Notes: generated from the sequence alone by a model not told the origin. A stretch of DNA of 64,000 nt from Actinopolyspora mzabensis (GCF_900101095.1 NZ_FNFM01000002.1:372001-436000); one strand, 5' to 3'; shown: positions 52,302 through 61,998, numbered from the stretch's first letter. Made by a program: numbers and translations.

Positions 52302-53639
52302 ATGCCCCCCACTTACGACTTCGTAGCCGTCGGGGTCGGTCCGTTCAATCTCGGTCTGGCCTGCCTGACCGAGCCCATCGACGAGCTCGACGGGCTGTTC
52401 CTGGACGAGAAGCCGGACTTCGAATGGCACGGCGGGATGATGCTGCAGGACACCACCCTGCAGACGCCGTTCCTGGCCGACCTGGTGAGTCTGGCCGATC
52501 CGACCTCGCCGTTCTCGTTCCTGAACTACCTCAAGGAGGTCGGCAGGCTCTACTCGTTCTACATCCGGGCGGACTGGTTCCCACCCCGAGTGGAGTACAA
52601 CGAGTACTGCCGCTGGGCGGCGCGCAACCTCGACAGCGTCCGGTTCGGCCACCGGGTCGAGCGCATCGAGCACGACCCGACCGAGGACGTCTACCTGGTG
52701 CACGCCACCGAGGTCGCCACCGGGCGGACGGAGACGCACCGGGCGCGCAGGCTGGTGCTGGGCACCGGCACCCCGCCCCACGTCCCCGAACCGTGCCGCG
52801 ACCTGGGCGGCGACGTGATTCACGCGTCGCGGTACCTGCACAACCGGGACTCGCTGGTGCGCAAACCCAGCATCACGATCGTCGGCAGTGGACAGAGCGC
52901 CGCGGAGATATACCGGGATCTGCTCGGTGAGATCGACGAGCACGGCTACACCCTCAACTGGGTGACCCGCTCGGCCAGGTTCTTCCCGCTGGAGTACACC
53001 AAGCTGACCCTGGAGATGACCTCGCCGGAGTACGTCGACTACTTCCACTCGCTGCCGGACAGGACCCGGCAGTCGCTGCTCGCGCAGCAGCACGGCCTCT
53101 ACAAGGGCATCAGCGCTGAACTGGTCGACGAGATCTTCGACCTGCTCTACCTGAAGCGGGTGGCCGGGCCCTGCCCGACCAGACTGCTGACCAACACCGA
53201 GGTGACCTCGGCCGAACACCACCCGGCGGACGGCGGCTACACGCTGGGACTGCGGCAGTGGGAACAGCAGGAGGACTTCAGCCTGCACACCGACGGGCTC
53301 GTGCTCGCCACCGGCTACCGGTACCGCACGCCGGAGTTCCTGCAACCGATCACGCACCGGATCAGCTGGGACGAGTCGGGCAGGTTCGACGTCGGCCGCG
53401 GCTACGGCGTGGACCCGACCGGCGAGGAGATCTACGTGCAGAACGCCGAGCTGCACACGCACGGCTTCGTCACCCCCGACCTCGGGATGGCCGCGTACCG
53501 GAACTCGCGCATCATCCAGGGGATGCTCGGCGAGGAGTACTACCCGGTCGAACGTTCGATCGCCTTCCAGGACTTCGGCGCTCCCGGCGACCTCGGACCT
53601 GCCCGGAGCGAACCGGCAGGAGAGGAGTCGGCGGCATGA
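52302..53639 (+). CDS. desB: cadaverine N-monooxygenase (lysine N6-hydroxylase family)
   Basis: 445 residues, FAD-dependent. It N-hydroxylates cadaverine. Motifs: '[20 protein letters not shown]' (FAD), '[22 protein letters not shown]', '[16 protein letters not shown]' (NADPH) and '[15 protein letters not shown]'. ATG at 52302 follows GAAGGG; 25 bases after desA. Its stop overlaps desC (ATGA). Confidence 0.95.
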   Translation: MPPTYDFVAVGVGPFNLGLACLTEPIDELDGLFLDEKPDFEWHGGMMLQDTTLQTPFLADLVSLADPTSPFSFLNYLKEVGRLYSFYIRADWFPPRVEYNEYCRWAARNLDSVRFGHRVERIEHDPTEDVYLVHATEVATGRTETHRARRLVLGTGTPPHVPEPCRDLGGDVIHASRYLHNRDSLVRKPSITIVGSGQSAAEIYRDLLGEIDEHGYTLNWVTRSARFFPLEYTKLTLEMTSPEYVDYFHSLPDRTRQSLLAQQHGLYKGISAELVDEIFDLLYLKRVAGPCPTRLLTNTEVTSAEHHPADGGYTLGLRQWEQQEDFSLHTDGLVLATGYRYRTPEFLQPITHRISWDESGRFDVGRGYGVDPTGEEIYVQNAELHTHGFVTPDLGMAAYRNSRIIQGMLGEEYYPVERSIAFQDFGAPGDLGPARSEPAGEESAA

Positions 53640-54226
53640 CCGAGATCGTGTTCGAGCGCACGGACGAACGGCTGGGCGAGTTCGCCGTGCGCCCCGTGTC
53701 GGCCGACGAGGATACCCAGCTGCTGCACGGCTGGCTCACCCACCCGAAGTCGGCCTTCTGGCTGATGCTCGACGCCGAACCGGCCGACGTGCGGCGGCAG
53801 TTCCGCACCATCGAGGCGACGCCGGGCAACGACGCGTTCGTCGGCCTGCACAACGGGATTCCCGCCTTCCTGATCGAGCGGTACGACCCGGCCCGTTCGG
53901 AACTGGCGGAGCTGTATCCCGTTCGGCCGGGCGACGTGGGGATGCACTTCCTGGCCGCGCCCACCGGTATGCCGGTGCACGGCTTCACCCGCGCCGTGCT
54001 CACCACGGTGATGGACATGCTGTTCACCGACCCCGCGACCGAGCGGGTGGTCGTGGAACCCGACGTGAACAACACCTCGGTGCACGCGCTGAACGCGGAG
54101 GTCGGTTTCGGAGTGGTCGACACCGTCTCGCTGCCCGAGAAGAGAGCGCTGCTCAGCATCTGCACCCGCGCCGACTACCTGGCGAGCAGGACCGCGGGTT
54201 CGACCGAGGGGGAGGTATCACGGTGA
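53636..54226 (+). CDS. desC: siderophore N-acyltransferase
   Basis: 196 residues, the IucB/AlcB-like GNAT fold: '[29 protein letters not shown]', '[18 protein letters not shown]' and '[40 protein letters not shown]'. It acylates N-hydroxycadaverine with acetyl- or succinyl-CoA. Overlaps desB by ATGA and desD by GTGA, so translation is tightly coupled. Confidence 0.95.
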   Translation: MTEIVFERTDERLGEFAVRPVSADEDTQLLHGWLTHPKSAFWLMLDAEPADVRRQFRTIEATPGNDAFVGLHNGIPAFLIERYDPARSELAELYPVRPGDVGMHFLAAPTGMPVHGFTRAVLTTVMDMLFTDPATERVVVEPDVNNTSVHALNAEVGFGVVDTVSLPEKRALLSICTRADYLASRTAGSTEGEVSR

Positions 54227-56022
54227 GTTCCGGCAACCCCGGCACGCACGAGCCCGCGGGCCATCTGACTCCGGAGCACTGGCGGCTGGTGAACCGCCGC
54301 CTGGTGCGCAAGGCGCTGGCCGAACTCTCGCACGAACGGCTGCTGACCCCCACCCCGGTCGGGGAAGGACGCTACGTGCTCGGCAGCGACGACGGCAGGG
54401 TGCGCTACCACTTCCGGGCCAGGATCGGGAGCCTGCGGCACTGGTCGATCGACACCGACAGCATCACCCGGCACCGCGACGGCGCGGAGCTGCCGCTCGA
54501 CGCGCTGGAGCTCTTCCTGGAGCTGCGCGACACGCTGGGGCTGCACGAGGGGCTGCTGCCGGTGTATCTGGAGGAGATCAGCAGCACGCTGGAGAGCGAC
54601 GCGTTCAAACTCGCCAAGCCCCGGGTGAGCTCAGGAGAGCTGCTGGACGCCGGGTTCCAGGCGATCGAGTCGGGCATGACCGAGGGGCATCCGTGCTTCC
54701 TGGCCAACAGCGGCCGGATCGGGTTCGACCTCGCCGAGTCCGCGAAGTACGCGCCGGAGGCGGGGGTGCCGCTCAAGCTGGTGTGGCTGGCCGCGCACCG
54801 CGACCGGGTCGGCTTCAGCGCCTCGGCGGGGCTGGACTACGAGGAGCTCGTGCGGTCCGAACTGGACCGATCGACCCGGGAGCGGTTCGAGAAGCGGATC
54901 CGCGAGTTCGGGCTGGATCCCGCCGATTACCTGTTCGTGCCGGTGCACCCCTGGCAGTGGGACAACAAGCTGCCGGTGACCTTCGCGGCGGAGTTCGCCA
55001 CCCGCAACCTGATCCACCTCGGCGACGGCGACGACGATCACCTGCCGCAGCAGTCCATCCGCACGTTCTTCAACGCCGACTCGCCGGAGCGGAACTACGT
55101 CAAGACGGCGATCTCGGTGCTGAACATGGGCTTCCTGCGGGGGCTCTCGCCCGAGTACATGCGCGCCACCCCGGCCATCAACGACTGGGTGGGCGAGCTG
55201 GTCGCCGGTGACGAGCTGCTGCGCGAGTCCGGCTTCGACATCCTGCGGGAACGCGCGGCGGTGGGATACCACAACGAGTACTACACGGCCGCCGCGAAGG
55301 ACTCGCCGTACCGCAAGATGCTGGCCGCGCTCTGGCGGGAGAGCCCGGTTCCGAAGCTGCGGGAGGGGCAGCGGCTGGCCACCATGGCCGCGTTGCTGCA
55401 CGTGGACGAGTCCGGCGAGCCCCTGGTCGGCACGCTGATCAACCGTTCGGGGCTGGCACCGGCCGACTGGCTGCGGCGCTACCTGGACGCCTACCTGCGC
55501 CCGCTGCTGCACTGCTTCTACGCCTACGGCGTGGTGTTCATGCCGCACGGCGAGAACATCATCCTGGTGCTGGAGGACGGGGTGCCGAAGCGGGCACTGC
55601 TCAAGGACATCGGCGAGGAGGTCGCCGTGATCGAGCCGGAGACCGAACTCCCGGCCGAGATCGAGCGGATCCGCTCCGAGGTGCCGGAGCACCTGCGGGC
55701 GCTCTCGCTGTTCACCGACATCTTCGACTGCTTCTTCCGCTTCCTGTGCTCGATCACGCACGAGCACGGGCTGCTGGACGAGCGGGAGTTCTGGCGGACG
55801 GTGGCCGAGTGCGTGGCCGATTACGAGGCAGCCGCGCCGGAGCTGCGGGACCGGTTCCGCAAGTACGACCTGTTCGCCGAGCGTTACGAGCTGTCCTGCC
55901 TCAACCGGCTGCAGCTGGGCGACAACCAGCAGATGGTGAACCTGCAGGACCCGGCGAGCGCGCTGCAGATCGCGGGAACGCTGGACAACCCCATCGCGCC
56001 CCACGCGCCCGATCGGGACTGA
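54223..56022 (+). CDS. desD: NRPS-independent siderophore synthetase (IucA/IucC family)
   Basis: 599 residues. It joins N-hydroxy-N-succinylcadaverine units with ATP to give desferrioxamine E/B-type chains or rings. Motifs: 'GHPCFLANSGRIGFDL', 'FVPVHPWQWDNKLPVTF', 'LPQQSIRTFF', 'NYVKTAISVLNMGFLRGLS', 'YHNEYY' and 'VVFMPHGENIILVLEDG'. GTG start overlaps the desC stop. No transporter or receptor gene follows. Confidence 0.95.
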   Translation: MSSGNPGTHEPAGHLTPEHWRLVNRRLVRKALAELSHERLLTPTPVGEGRYVLGSDDGRVRYHFRARIGSLRHWSIDTDSITRHRDGAELPLDALELFLELRDTLGLHEGLLPVYLEEISSTLESDAFKLAKPRVSSGELLDAGFQAIESGMTEGHPCFLANSGRIGFDLAESAKYAPEAGVPLKLVWLAAHRDRVGFSASAGLDYEELVRSELDRSTRERFEKRIREFGLDPADYLFVPVHPWQWDNKLPVTFAAEFATRNLIHLGDGDDDHLPQQSIRTFFNADSPERNYVKTAISVLNMGFLRGLSPEYMRATPAINDWVGELVAGDELLRESGFDILRERAAVGYHNEYYTAAAKDSPYRKMLAALWRESPVPKLREGQRLATMAALLHVDESGEPLVGTLINRSGLAPADWLRRYLDAYLRPLLHCFYAYGVVFMPHGENIILVLEDGVPKRALLKDIGEEVAVIEPETELPAEIERIRSEVPEHLRALSLFTDIFDCFFRFLCSITHEHGLLDEREFWRTVAECVADYEAAAPELRDRFRKYDLFAERYELSCLNRLQLGDNQQMVNLQDPASALQIAGTLDNPIAPHAPDRD

Positions 56023-56207
56023 GGAGCCATGGCGGAGCTCGCGTCGGTGGTCGGTTAGCCGCCCGCGTGATTAGCAACTCAAGGTCGTGGGGCGCGTGGC
56101 GTGGTTGCACGCGATGTGTCCCGCGATCTCGCGAAACTCCCGATACACGCCCCACCGGTACGGTTTTCGATGCTCAGCGAAAAATCCCCACCGGAAAAAC
56201 ACTTGGA

Positions 56208-56450
56208 ATGAACGAACAAGAGCCCCAAGCAACAGGATCACTTCACGTCGAGTGGTCCTGGGACAAACGAGCCAACGCCGCGGTTTTCAAGTTCGACGGG
56301 AAACTTTCGGGCAACCCTCCCGAGACGCTGGAGGTGCGCGGCAAAAACGATGAAACGGTCGCGCTTCTCGATTTCTCGGACGACGGCGAACTGTTGAACC
56401 TGGAACTGCTGGACGCGGAAAAGCACATGCCGCGTTCATGTCGGGATTGA
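56208..56450 (+). CDS. small DUF2283-like protein
   Basis: 80 residues. After a polar start the body is 'LHVEWSWDKRANAAVFKFDGKL', then 'VALLDFSDDGELLNLELLDAEKHMP', which resembles the DUF2283 pattern ('vxlDfdxdGxlxgiEil...P'). The region around it is less GC-rich than its neighbours and the ribosome site is weak. In the 185-base gap from desD, GTGGGGCG (56088-56095) pairs with CGCCCCAC (56147-56154) over a wide loop. Function unknown. Confidence 0.5.
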   Translation: MNEQEPQATGSLHVEWSWDKRANAAVFKFDGKLSGNPPETLEVRGKNDETVALLDFSDDGELLNLELLDAEKHMPRSCRD

Positions 56451-56621
56451 GATCCGGTCCTGCTCGGTAACGACTCGTCGAGCATGTGCGCAGCGTCGAG
56501 CGGGATCGAGTCGTGGCGGACACGCGGCGACCCCGGCCTGTTCCGAAGCCGGGGTCGTCCGTGATCATCCGAAGGAGTACCGCGACCGGCCGGAGGGCGG
56601 GTCCACCGGTCCGTTGTCGAC

Positions 56622-57662
56622 TCAGTTGTCGACCGGGAAGCGCAGCAGCGCTCCGACGCCCTCGGCCAGACCGGTGCCGGACTCCACCAGATCAGCGCGG
56701 GCGCTGGTCTCGGCACACGTCTTGAGCAGGAACGCCTCGCGCTCGGTTCCGGTGCCGTACTCCAGCAGCAGGGTGTCCACCGCGCCCATCTCGGCGGCGC
56801 GGGCCACCGGGTGGTCACCGTGCACGGCCTGTCCGTGCGCCAGTCCCGCGTTGAGCTGTTCGGCGCGTTCCTGCGCGTTGCGGGAGCTCTCCTTCTCGGC
56901 GATCTCGCGCAGCTGTTCGTTCAGTGCCTGTTCCGCGGCCTCGTCCTGGTTACCACCGCGGTCGGCGTCCACGTGCAGCTCGGCCAGCCGCTCGGGCAGC
57001 TTCTCGCGGACCATGCTGCGGGCCTGCGTCTCACCGGCCAGCACCAGCAGCCGCGGCCGGAACTCGGCCTCGATGGTGCGCAGCCGCTCGACGATGTCCT
57101 CGACGTTGTGCTCGACGGCCTGCTCGGCCCGGCGCTGCAACTGCTTGTGCGCCAGGGCCGCGCCGCGCGGTTTGTGCGTGTCGGTCTCGGCACCGCCCTC
57201 GACGGTCTCACTGCCCAGCTCCCGGGGATGGTGCTGCTGGGCCAGGACCTCCTGCCGGACCACCGCACCCTGCTCGTCGGCGATGACCACCAGCATGCGC
57301 ACCGAGCGGCACTCCTCGCGCACGTAGGCGCCCAGTTCCGGCAGCCGCGTCCAGTACTGCGCGTCACCGGCTCCCAGGGCGGCGTCCCACGGCTCGGCGA
57401 GCAGCACTCCCTCGTTCTCGGTGGCCACCAGCACCCGCCCGTTGGCCTGTTCCTCGCCGTACTCGGCGTCGAGGACGTACGCTTCGAGCGCGTCCAGCAC
57501 CTCGTCACCGGCGCCGGCGCCCGCCAATCCTTCTCGCAGGCCACGCCACCGCAGTCGCAGCTGATCGGCCGACTCCTCGCTCGGGGAGCGTCCCTCCAGG
57601 TACACCGTGGCGAACGGTCCCTCGCTCTCGTAGACCGACCGCAGCCGCGTCAAGTCCATCAT
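56622..57662 (-). CDS. Rv2629/Balon-type ribosome hibernation factor (baeRF family)
   Basis: 346 residues. Recognised by overall sequence: 'DLTRLRSVYESEGPFATVYLEGRSPSEESADQLRLRWRGL' at the N-terminus, 'RMLVVIADEQGAVV', 'AEQAVEHNVEDIVERLRTIEAEFRPRLLVLAG' and the C-terminal 'GAVDTLLLEYGTG'. This is the bacterial aeRF1-like family of M. tuberculosis Rv2629 and Balon, which bind the ribosomal A site with EF-Tu during stress. Role here is by family. Tandem ATG ATG start with GAGGGGAA upstream. Divergent from a DUF2267 gene. Confidence 0.82.
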   Translation of the reverse strand: MMDLTRLRSVYESEGPFATVYLEGRSPSEESADQLRLRWRGLREGLAGAGAGDEVLDALEAYVLDAEYGEEQANGRVLVATENEGVLLAEPWDAALGAGDAQYWTRLPELGAYVREECRSVRMLVVIADEQGAVVRQEVLAQQHHPRELGSETVEGGAETDTHKPRGAALAHKQLQRRAEQAVEHNVEDIVERLRTIEAEFRPRLLVLAGETQARSMVREKLPERLAELHVDADRGGNQDEAAEQALNEQLREIAEKESSRNAQERAEQLNAGLAHGQAVHGDHPVARAAEMGAVDTLLLEYGTGTEREAFLLKTCAETSARADLVESGTGLAEGVGALLRFPVDN

Positions 57663-57917
57663 CGTTCCCCTCTCTCAGCTCCAAGGACCGTTCTTCCGGA
57701 CCGACGTCGAACGCTCACGAGAAGTGCTCACACGTCGATCACAGTCACTGGCATGTGCATGCCCCGCACACAGCGCGGCAAACCCACAGAGTGCCATAGA
57801 GTGACTCAGATCACGTTTATTGACCACGGCGGCGTGGGCACTGCGATGAGAGCCGCCCCGGGGAGACCACTCCGGTTTCGGGGACGGGAGGCGGAAACGA
57901 TCCGAAGAGGGAGTTCG

Positions 57918-58313
57918 ATGGCAGAGATCTGGCAGAGCGAGCCCATGCGCGACTTCGCCGAGCAGGTACGGCAGAGCGCGGGCATGTCCTCGGCGGACGA
58001 GGCGTCCCGCGTCGCTCGCGCCACCCTGACCACGCTGGCCGAGGCCGTCAGCGCCGGACAGGTCGACGAACTCGCCGAGGGGCTGCCCGAGGAGCTGCGG
58101 AACGAACTCTCGCAGCGCAGCGGGCAGGCGCGTTCGCTGAACAAGCTTGAGTTCCTGGACCGCGTCAGCGGCGAGATCGCCACCACCGACCTGGAGACGA
58201 CCGAGGACCAGGTCAGGGCGGTGCTGAGCACGCTGCGCCAGTGGGCTCCCGCCGGCGAGACCTCCGACACCGTGGAGCAGCTGCCGGGCTCCATCGCCGG
58301 GCTCTTCCAGTAG
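57918..58313 (+). CDS. DUF2267 protein
   Basis: 131 residues, helical. 'DFAEQVRQSAGMSSADEASRVARATLTTLAEAVSAGQVDELAEGLPEELRNEL' and 'FLDRVSGEIATTDLETTEDQVRAVLSTLRQ' are the DUF2267 pattern (two similar helical halves). Members are common in stress and dormancy regulons. GAGGGAG before the ATG at 57918. It shares a 255-base divergent promoter region with the Balon-like gene, so both may be stress-induced together. Confidence 0.88.
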   Translation: MAEIWQSEPMRDFAEQVRQSAGMSSADEASRVARATLTTLAEAVSAGQVDELAEGLPEELRNELSQRSGQARSLNKLEFLDRVSGEIATTDLETTEDQVRAVLSTLRQWAPAGETSDTVEQLPGSIAGLFQ

Positions 58314-58447
58314 CGTCCCGCGAGCCCCCCCGGAGTTCCCGGGGTTCCCGGAGCTCCTCGGCGAATCTCGGGGGTTCCCAGTGATCGCACTCGGCAGCCA
58401 GTGACCGCACCCGGTGCCCGAGCGAAGCCGGACCAGCACCGCCGCGC

Positions 58448-58472
58448 GGCGATTTCGCGAGAAATTTACGCC
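58448..58472. repeat. ATTTCGCGAGAAAT palindrome, copy
   Basis: Full copy with GGC and GCC ends, 135 bases after the DUF2267 stop. The 307-base gap also has a short direct repeat CAGTGA(T/C)CGCAC (58380-58410) and nothing else. Confidence 0.7.
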
Positions 58473-58504
58473 GGTTCGGCGGCGGTGCCGTCGGCGTCGT
58501 TCGT

Positions 58505-58527
58505 ACATTTCGCGAGAAATTGACGCG
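58505..58527. repeat. ATTTCGCGAGAAAT palindrome, copy
   Basis: ACATTTCGCGAGAAATTGAC, 57 bases after the previous copy and in the same orientation: a pair, as at 50.2-50.3 and 61.9-62.0 kb. Confidence 0.7.
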
Positions 58528-58620
58528 GATTCGGTGTCGGGTGATGCCGCGCACCACGAAGAAGCTCAGGCGAAAACCGTGGGGTCGCCGGTAAGGAACT
58601 CCGCTCACCCTGCCGCACTT

Positions 58621-59277
58621 TCAGGCGGTGTCGTCATCGTCGGGCAGCCATTCGACCGTTTCGAATATCCCCCGGGCCAGGTCGGCGATGTCGGTCCAGT
58701 CCTCGGTGTTGTTGCTCGTGACCGAAACCCCCAGGATGTCCGACACGGCAGGACTGGGAATCCACGCCGTGATCGCGTGATTGGTCAGCTCGACGGCTTC
58801 CTCGCCCACTTCGACGGTGCTTGGGGTGGCGGCACGGGTCACGACGGATTCACCTGCGGGAAGCTCGACCACTTCGACCTCCGTGCCCGACTGATTGCCG
58901 TAGTACTGCTCCAGCGCGGCGACGGCGGTGTGCCGTGTGGTTCGTTCCGAGCCGAATACGAAGCAGCTGACCACGACCATCAACGGTCGTTGCGCTTCCT
59001 GGGCCGATCGGAAGACGGCGGCGGCGTTGTAGTGCGCCCCGCCCGCCTCTGCGGAGGCGCCGAGCGTCATCAGCATCGCCGCGACACCGGCCAGCCCCTG
59101 ATCGATCTCGGTGTCCTCGGGGAGCCCGAACCGGACCGCCACGGCCGATGCCAGCGCGTGCAGCTTCTCCTCGGTCGGCTCCCCGTCGGGAAGTTCGATG
59201 AAGCCCTCGGGCAGCACGAGCGAGTAGCGGGGTACTTCCTGAGCGGTATCGGTGGTGTCGTCGGTGATGTCGGTCAT
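58621..59277 (-). CDS. unknown protein of the T7SS locus
   Basis: 218 residues, acidic, no signal or membrane helix. 'VPRYSLVLPEGFIELPDGEPTEEKLHALASAVAVRFGLP' then 'RPLMVVVSCFVFGSER' and 'NHAITAWIPSPAVSDILGVSVTSNNTEDWTDIADLARGIFETVEWL', a pattern seen in proteins beside actinobacterial T7SS substrates. It may be a chaperone-like or accessory factor (inference). Starts by ATGA overlap with the preceding gene. Confidence 0.65.
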   Translation of the reverse strand: MTDITDDTTDTAQEVPRYSLVLPEGFIELPDGEPTEEKLHALASAVAVRFGLPEDTEIDQGLAGVAAMLMTLGASAEAGGAHYNAAAVFRSAQEAQRPLMVVVSCFVFGSERTTRHTAVAALEQYYGNQSGTEVEVVELPAGESVVTRAATPSTVEVGEEAVELTNHAITAWIPSPAVSDILGVSVTSNNTEDWTDIADLARGIFETVEWLPDDDDTA

Positions 59278-59867
59278 CGTGGTTCGTTGTTCCAGGTGGC
59301 GTTGACGAAGCGGGTAATGAGCTTGCGTTCCTCGATGGTGGGGCAGAAGTACGCCCGGCAACCGTCCGGCCAGGCGACCTCGATGCTCTGCTGCGAGGCG
59401 TGGTGGAACCGGACCGAGGAGGACTCGTCGCTCTGCCACACCACACGCGGCGGCTTGTCCGGCTTGTTCAGCACCACCACCGCGACCCGCGAGCGGGAAA
59501 CCACCAGCCACAACCGGCGCTGCGTGCGTTTCACCGTGTCGATCAACGAGGTCGGGCCGGGATTGCTCTTCGAACCGGAGACGGAGATGACGCCGGGCGC
59601 CGGTTTGACGTGGTGATAGGACTCCTTGACCAGGCCGAAGGCCTCGAACCATTCCCTGATCCAGGCATAGGCAACCAGCAGCGGGAAAAAGACTACAAAA
59701 CCAATCTTGAACCCAATAGACCTGGTCCCAATCTCCTCCCGCCCATTGAAATCACTGAGCTCAAATTTTTCCCAACGGAAGTAGATTACCTCGCAAGACT
59801 CAGACCAAGCATCGACATACCGACCCTTAACAACATCGCGCTCGTGCTCATCCACTGGACAAACCAC
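59274..59867 (-). CDS. single-span membrane protein, possible immunity or accessory factor
   Basis: 197 residues. Residues ~1-50 are charged with several Cys/Trp, then a helix 'IGFKIGFVVFFPLLVAYAW' (~51-69), then a basic domain: 'TQRRLWLVVSRSRVAVVVL', 'VVWQSDESSSVRFHHASQQSIEVAWPDGCRAYFCPTIEERKLITRF'. The first ~60 codons are AT-rich like the end of the effector 19 bases upstream, while the rest has normal GC, so the gene looks chimeric. An immunity role is a guess from position. Confidence 0.6.
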   Translation of the reverse strand: MVCPVDEHERDVVKGRYVDAWSESCEVIYFRWEKFELSDFNGREEIGTRSIGFKIGFVVFFPLLVAYAWIREWFEAFGLVKESYHHVKPAPGVISVSGSKSNPGPTSLIDTVKRTQRRLWLVVSRSRVAVVVLNKPDKPPRVVWQSDESSSVRFHHASQQSIEVAWPDGCRAYFCPTIEERKLITRFVNATWNNEPR

Positions 59868-59886
59868 CCCAATTTTGTTGCTATTT

Positions 59887-61203
59887 TTATTTTTCGTTCA
59901 ATTTTGACTCAACATAGGATTCAGCCTGCCCCGAAGCATAGTCCTTGCCTTCAGCTATAGCAACCTTTTTGACCGACTCCACCCCAGAGCCAATAGCAAC
60001 CCCCGCATTAGAAAATGGATCAATCGAAGATTTCGTCACCGTGTTAATCAAATCGACAGATTTCGCATGAGTGTAAATCGCGGCGTTTTCGATGGCTTCC
60101 TTGGGATTAGCCCTCAGCTCTGCTTTGGTGATCGGAGAGATATCCGTCTTCCCGGTAGCCTGCTTCAGAATGTCCGATTTTGAAGTAATTCCATCGACAC
60201 TCAAAGCTTTCTTACCGAGACCGCTCGCCTTGCTCGGTATTTTGGATGCCGCCGCGACCTTCCCTGCCTGTGAAGCCGCGTTCTTCGCACCGGCGACGAG
60301 GCGTCCGCCGGGAATAACTCCGATGGCGTCCATACCGATCTTTCCCCAGGAGACATCGGCACCACCGGCCTTGGCCAGCGCGTTGGTTCCCAGCGCGGCG
60401 GCGCTGACGGTTATGGCGGCGGCCGAGGTGACCGCGTTGACTCCCGGGATCCAGGAGGTCGCGATCGCGACGACACCGAGCACGGTGCTCACGGTGCTGA
60501 GCACGTCGCCGATCTGTTTCAGGAGTTCGGCGTGGTCCTCGACCCACTGCCAGGCCCGGTCCGCCACCTCGCTGATGCTCTCGCCGAGTTCTTCGAGCGC
60601 GTCGCCGAGACGTTCCAGCAGGCCGGGTTTCTCCGGAGCCTCGTCGGTGGCGCGGCGTAACGCGTTCTCCACCTGCTTGGCCAGCTCTTCGTGCTGGGCG
60701 AGCAGACGCTTGGCCTGGTCCAGGATCGCTTGCAGCTCGTTGTCGGCTTCACGCAACGTCGCCTGCGCGGCGTCCAGTCGGCGCTGCGCCTGCTGCAGGG
60801 ATTCCTGGTCCGGGAACCGCTGGTTGGCCAGGTTCAGATCCGGATTCGACTCCGCCTCGCGGAGACGTTTTCGCGCGGCGGCGGCCTTGGCCTCGTAGTC
60901 CCGTGCTCGTTGCTGGAACGAGCTCAGGTCGTGCGACCACTGCGTGAGCGTCCGTGAGGCGTCACCGAGCGAACGGTGCGCCTGCTGCAGGTACTTGGGT
61001 AATTCGCCCACGGTGTCCTGGAACGCTTCAGCGGCCTTGCCCTGCCACAGCCCTTCCTGGCCGCTGATCTTCGACAGCGCCTCGTGGGCACTTCCCATCC
61101 TGGTGGCCACGTTCCCGAGGTCGGTGGCCACCGACTCGACCGTGGCGACGGTTCCGGGGGCGGGATCGAAGCCCAGTGCCGGGTACTCGGAGTTTCCACT
61201 CAT
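59887..61203 (-). CDS. T7SS-secreted WXG-type effector with variable C-terminus
   Basis: 438 residues. The N-terminal T7SS signal domain starts 'YPALGFDPAPGTVATVESVATDL' and has WxG 'GLWQGKAAEAF' (~residue 53). Then long coiled coils (~80-205), a hydrophobic pre-toxin-like stretch 'VLSTVSTVLGVVAIATSWIPGVNAVTSAAAITVSAAAL' region (~235-285) and a C-terminal ~100 residues rich in Ser/Lys/Ala. That last part is coded by DNA much richer in A+T than the rest, typical of exchanged toxin tips. No catalytic motif is recognised there. Confidence 0.78.
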   Translation of the reverse strand: MSGNSEYPALGFDPAPGTVATVESVATDLGNVATRMGSAHEALSKISGQEGLWQGKAAEAFQDTVGELPKYLQQAHRSLGDASRTLTQWSHDLSSFQQRARDYEAKAAAARKRLREAESNPDLNLANQRFPDQESLQQAQRRLDAAQATLREADNELQAILDQAKRLLAQHEELAKQVENALRRATDEAPEKPGLLERLGDALEELGESISEVADRAWQWVEDHAELLKQIGDVLSTVSTVLGVVAIATSWIPGVNAVTSAAAITVSAAALGTNALAKAGGADVSWGKIGMDAIGVIPGGRLVAGAKNAASQAGKVAAASKIPSKASGLGKKALSVDGITSKSDILKQATGKTDISPITKAELRANPKEAIENAAIYTHAKSVDLINTVTKSSIDPFSNAGVAIGSGVESVKKVAIAEGKDYASGQAESYVESKLNEK

Positions 61204-61284
61204 CGTCGTCCTTGTAAGCACTCGTCCGGGTTGTCGATCATTCGATCCACCGGCTCGATATGTCCACTGTGTTCTCCGCAGGCG

Positions 61285-61671
61285 TCACTGTCCCGCCATG
61301 CGTTGCTCGATGGCGGACATCTCACCCTGCGATTCCTGCGTTCCCTGTCCTCCGGAGCCGTCGGGCGAGGACTGCTGCGAGACAGCGGAGGCGAGCAGTG
61401 AAACGACCTCCTGTTCGAGCTTGGCGTAGGTCTCGCGTGCCGACCCCAACGCGTCGCTGGTGGCCTTCGCCCCCTCGGCGATCTTCTCGATACCGTGCGA
61501 CCAGCGTTCCCGGAACCCCTCGCTGGCATCGTCGATGCCGGGGCTGCCCAGGTCGCGACCTCTGGCATCGCTGAGCGCCCTGTTCGCCGCTGTGATGTCG
61601 TCGGCGGCGTGGTCCAGATCGCTTATCAGCCTCGTCAGTTTCTCGATGTCGACGCGATAACCGTCACCCAC
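61285..61671 (-). CDS. small helical T7SS protein (ESX/WXG100-like)
   Basis: 128 residues, almost all helix: 'GDGYRVDIEKLTRLISDLDHAADDITAANRALSDAR', a turn, then 'FRERWSHGIEKIAEGAKATSDALGSARETYAKLEQEVVSLLASAV' and a Ser/Gly/Gln tail. The hairpin with a central Trp fits WXG100-like partners or chaperones. GTG 61671 is chosen because GGGGAGGA lies ~6 bases before it and the family starts 'GDGYxVD'; an ATG at 61749 is the long alternative. 81 bases upstream of the effector, so probably its co-secreted partner. Confidence 0.7.
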   Translation of the reverse strand: MGDGYRVDIEKLTRLISDLDHAADDITAANRALSDARGRDLGSPGIDDASEGFRERWSHGIEKIAEGAKATSDALGSARETYAKLEQEVVSLLASAVSQQSSPDGSGGQGTQESQGEMSAIEQRMAGQ

Positions 61672-61932
61672 GAAGTCCTCCCCGAACGAACGATCGTCGC
61701 TTCGGCAACGTAGCAATCCCGTAAGCCGCTCGGGGGCGAAACGAGACATCCGGTGCCCCTCAGCACCAAGCGGAGGAATCCACGCAACGATGCGGCACCA
61801 CCGATTGTGGGTTTCACGGGGAACCGAAACGGGGGTGCGGGAGTTCGGAGCGTTCTGGTGGGTCCCCGCCCGGCCGGGTGGGAGTGGGGAGGGAGGCCCG
61901 GCCGGGCGGGGTTTTCGGTGGTGGCGGTTTGT

Positions 61933-61955
61933 ACATTTCGTGGGAAATCGTCGCC
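61933..61955. repeat. ATTTCGTGGGAAAT palindrome variant
   Basis: ACATTTCGTGGGAAATCG, the family core with TGGG for CGAG in the centre, in the 446-base gap upstream of the ESX-like gene. Both copies here share this change, so they differ from those elsewhere. Confidence 0.65.
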
Positions 61956-61973
61956 GCAGTGTGGGGCGTGCGC

Positions 61974-61998
61974 GGCGATTTCGTGGGAAATTGACGCC
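61974..61998. repeat. ATTTCGTGGGAAAT palindrome variant
   Basis: GATTTCGTGGGAAATTGACG with GGC and GCC ends, 41 bases from the previous copy, same orientation. No other element is seen in 61672-62117. Confidence 0.65.
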
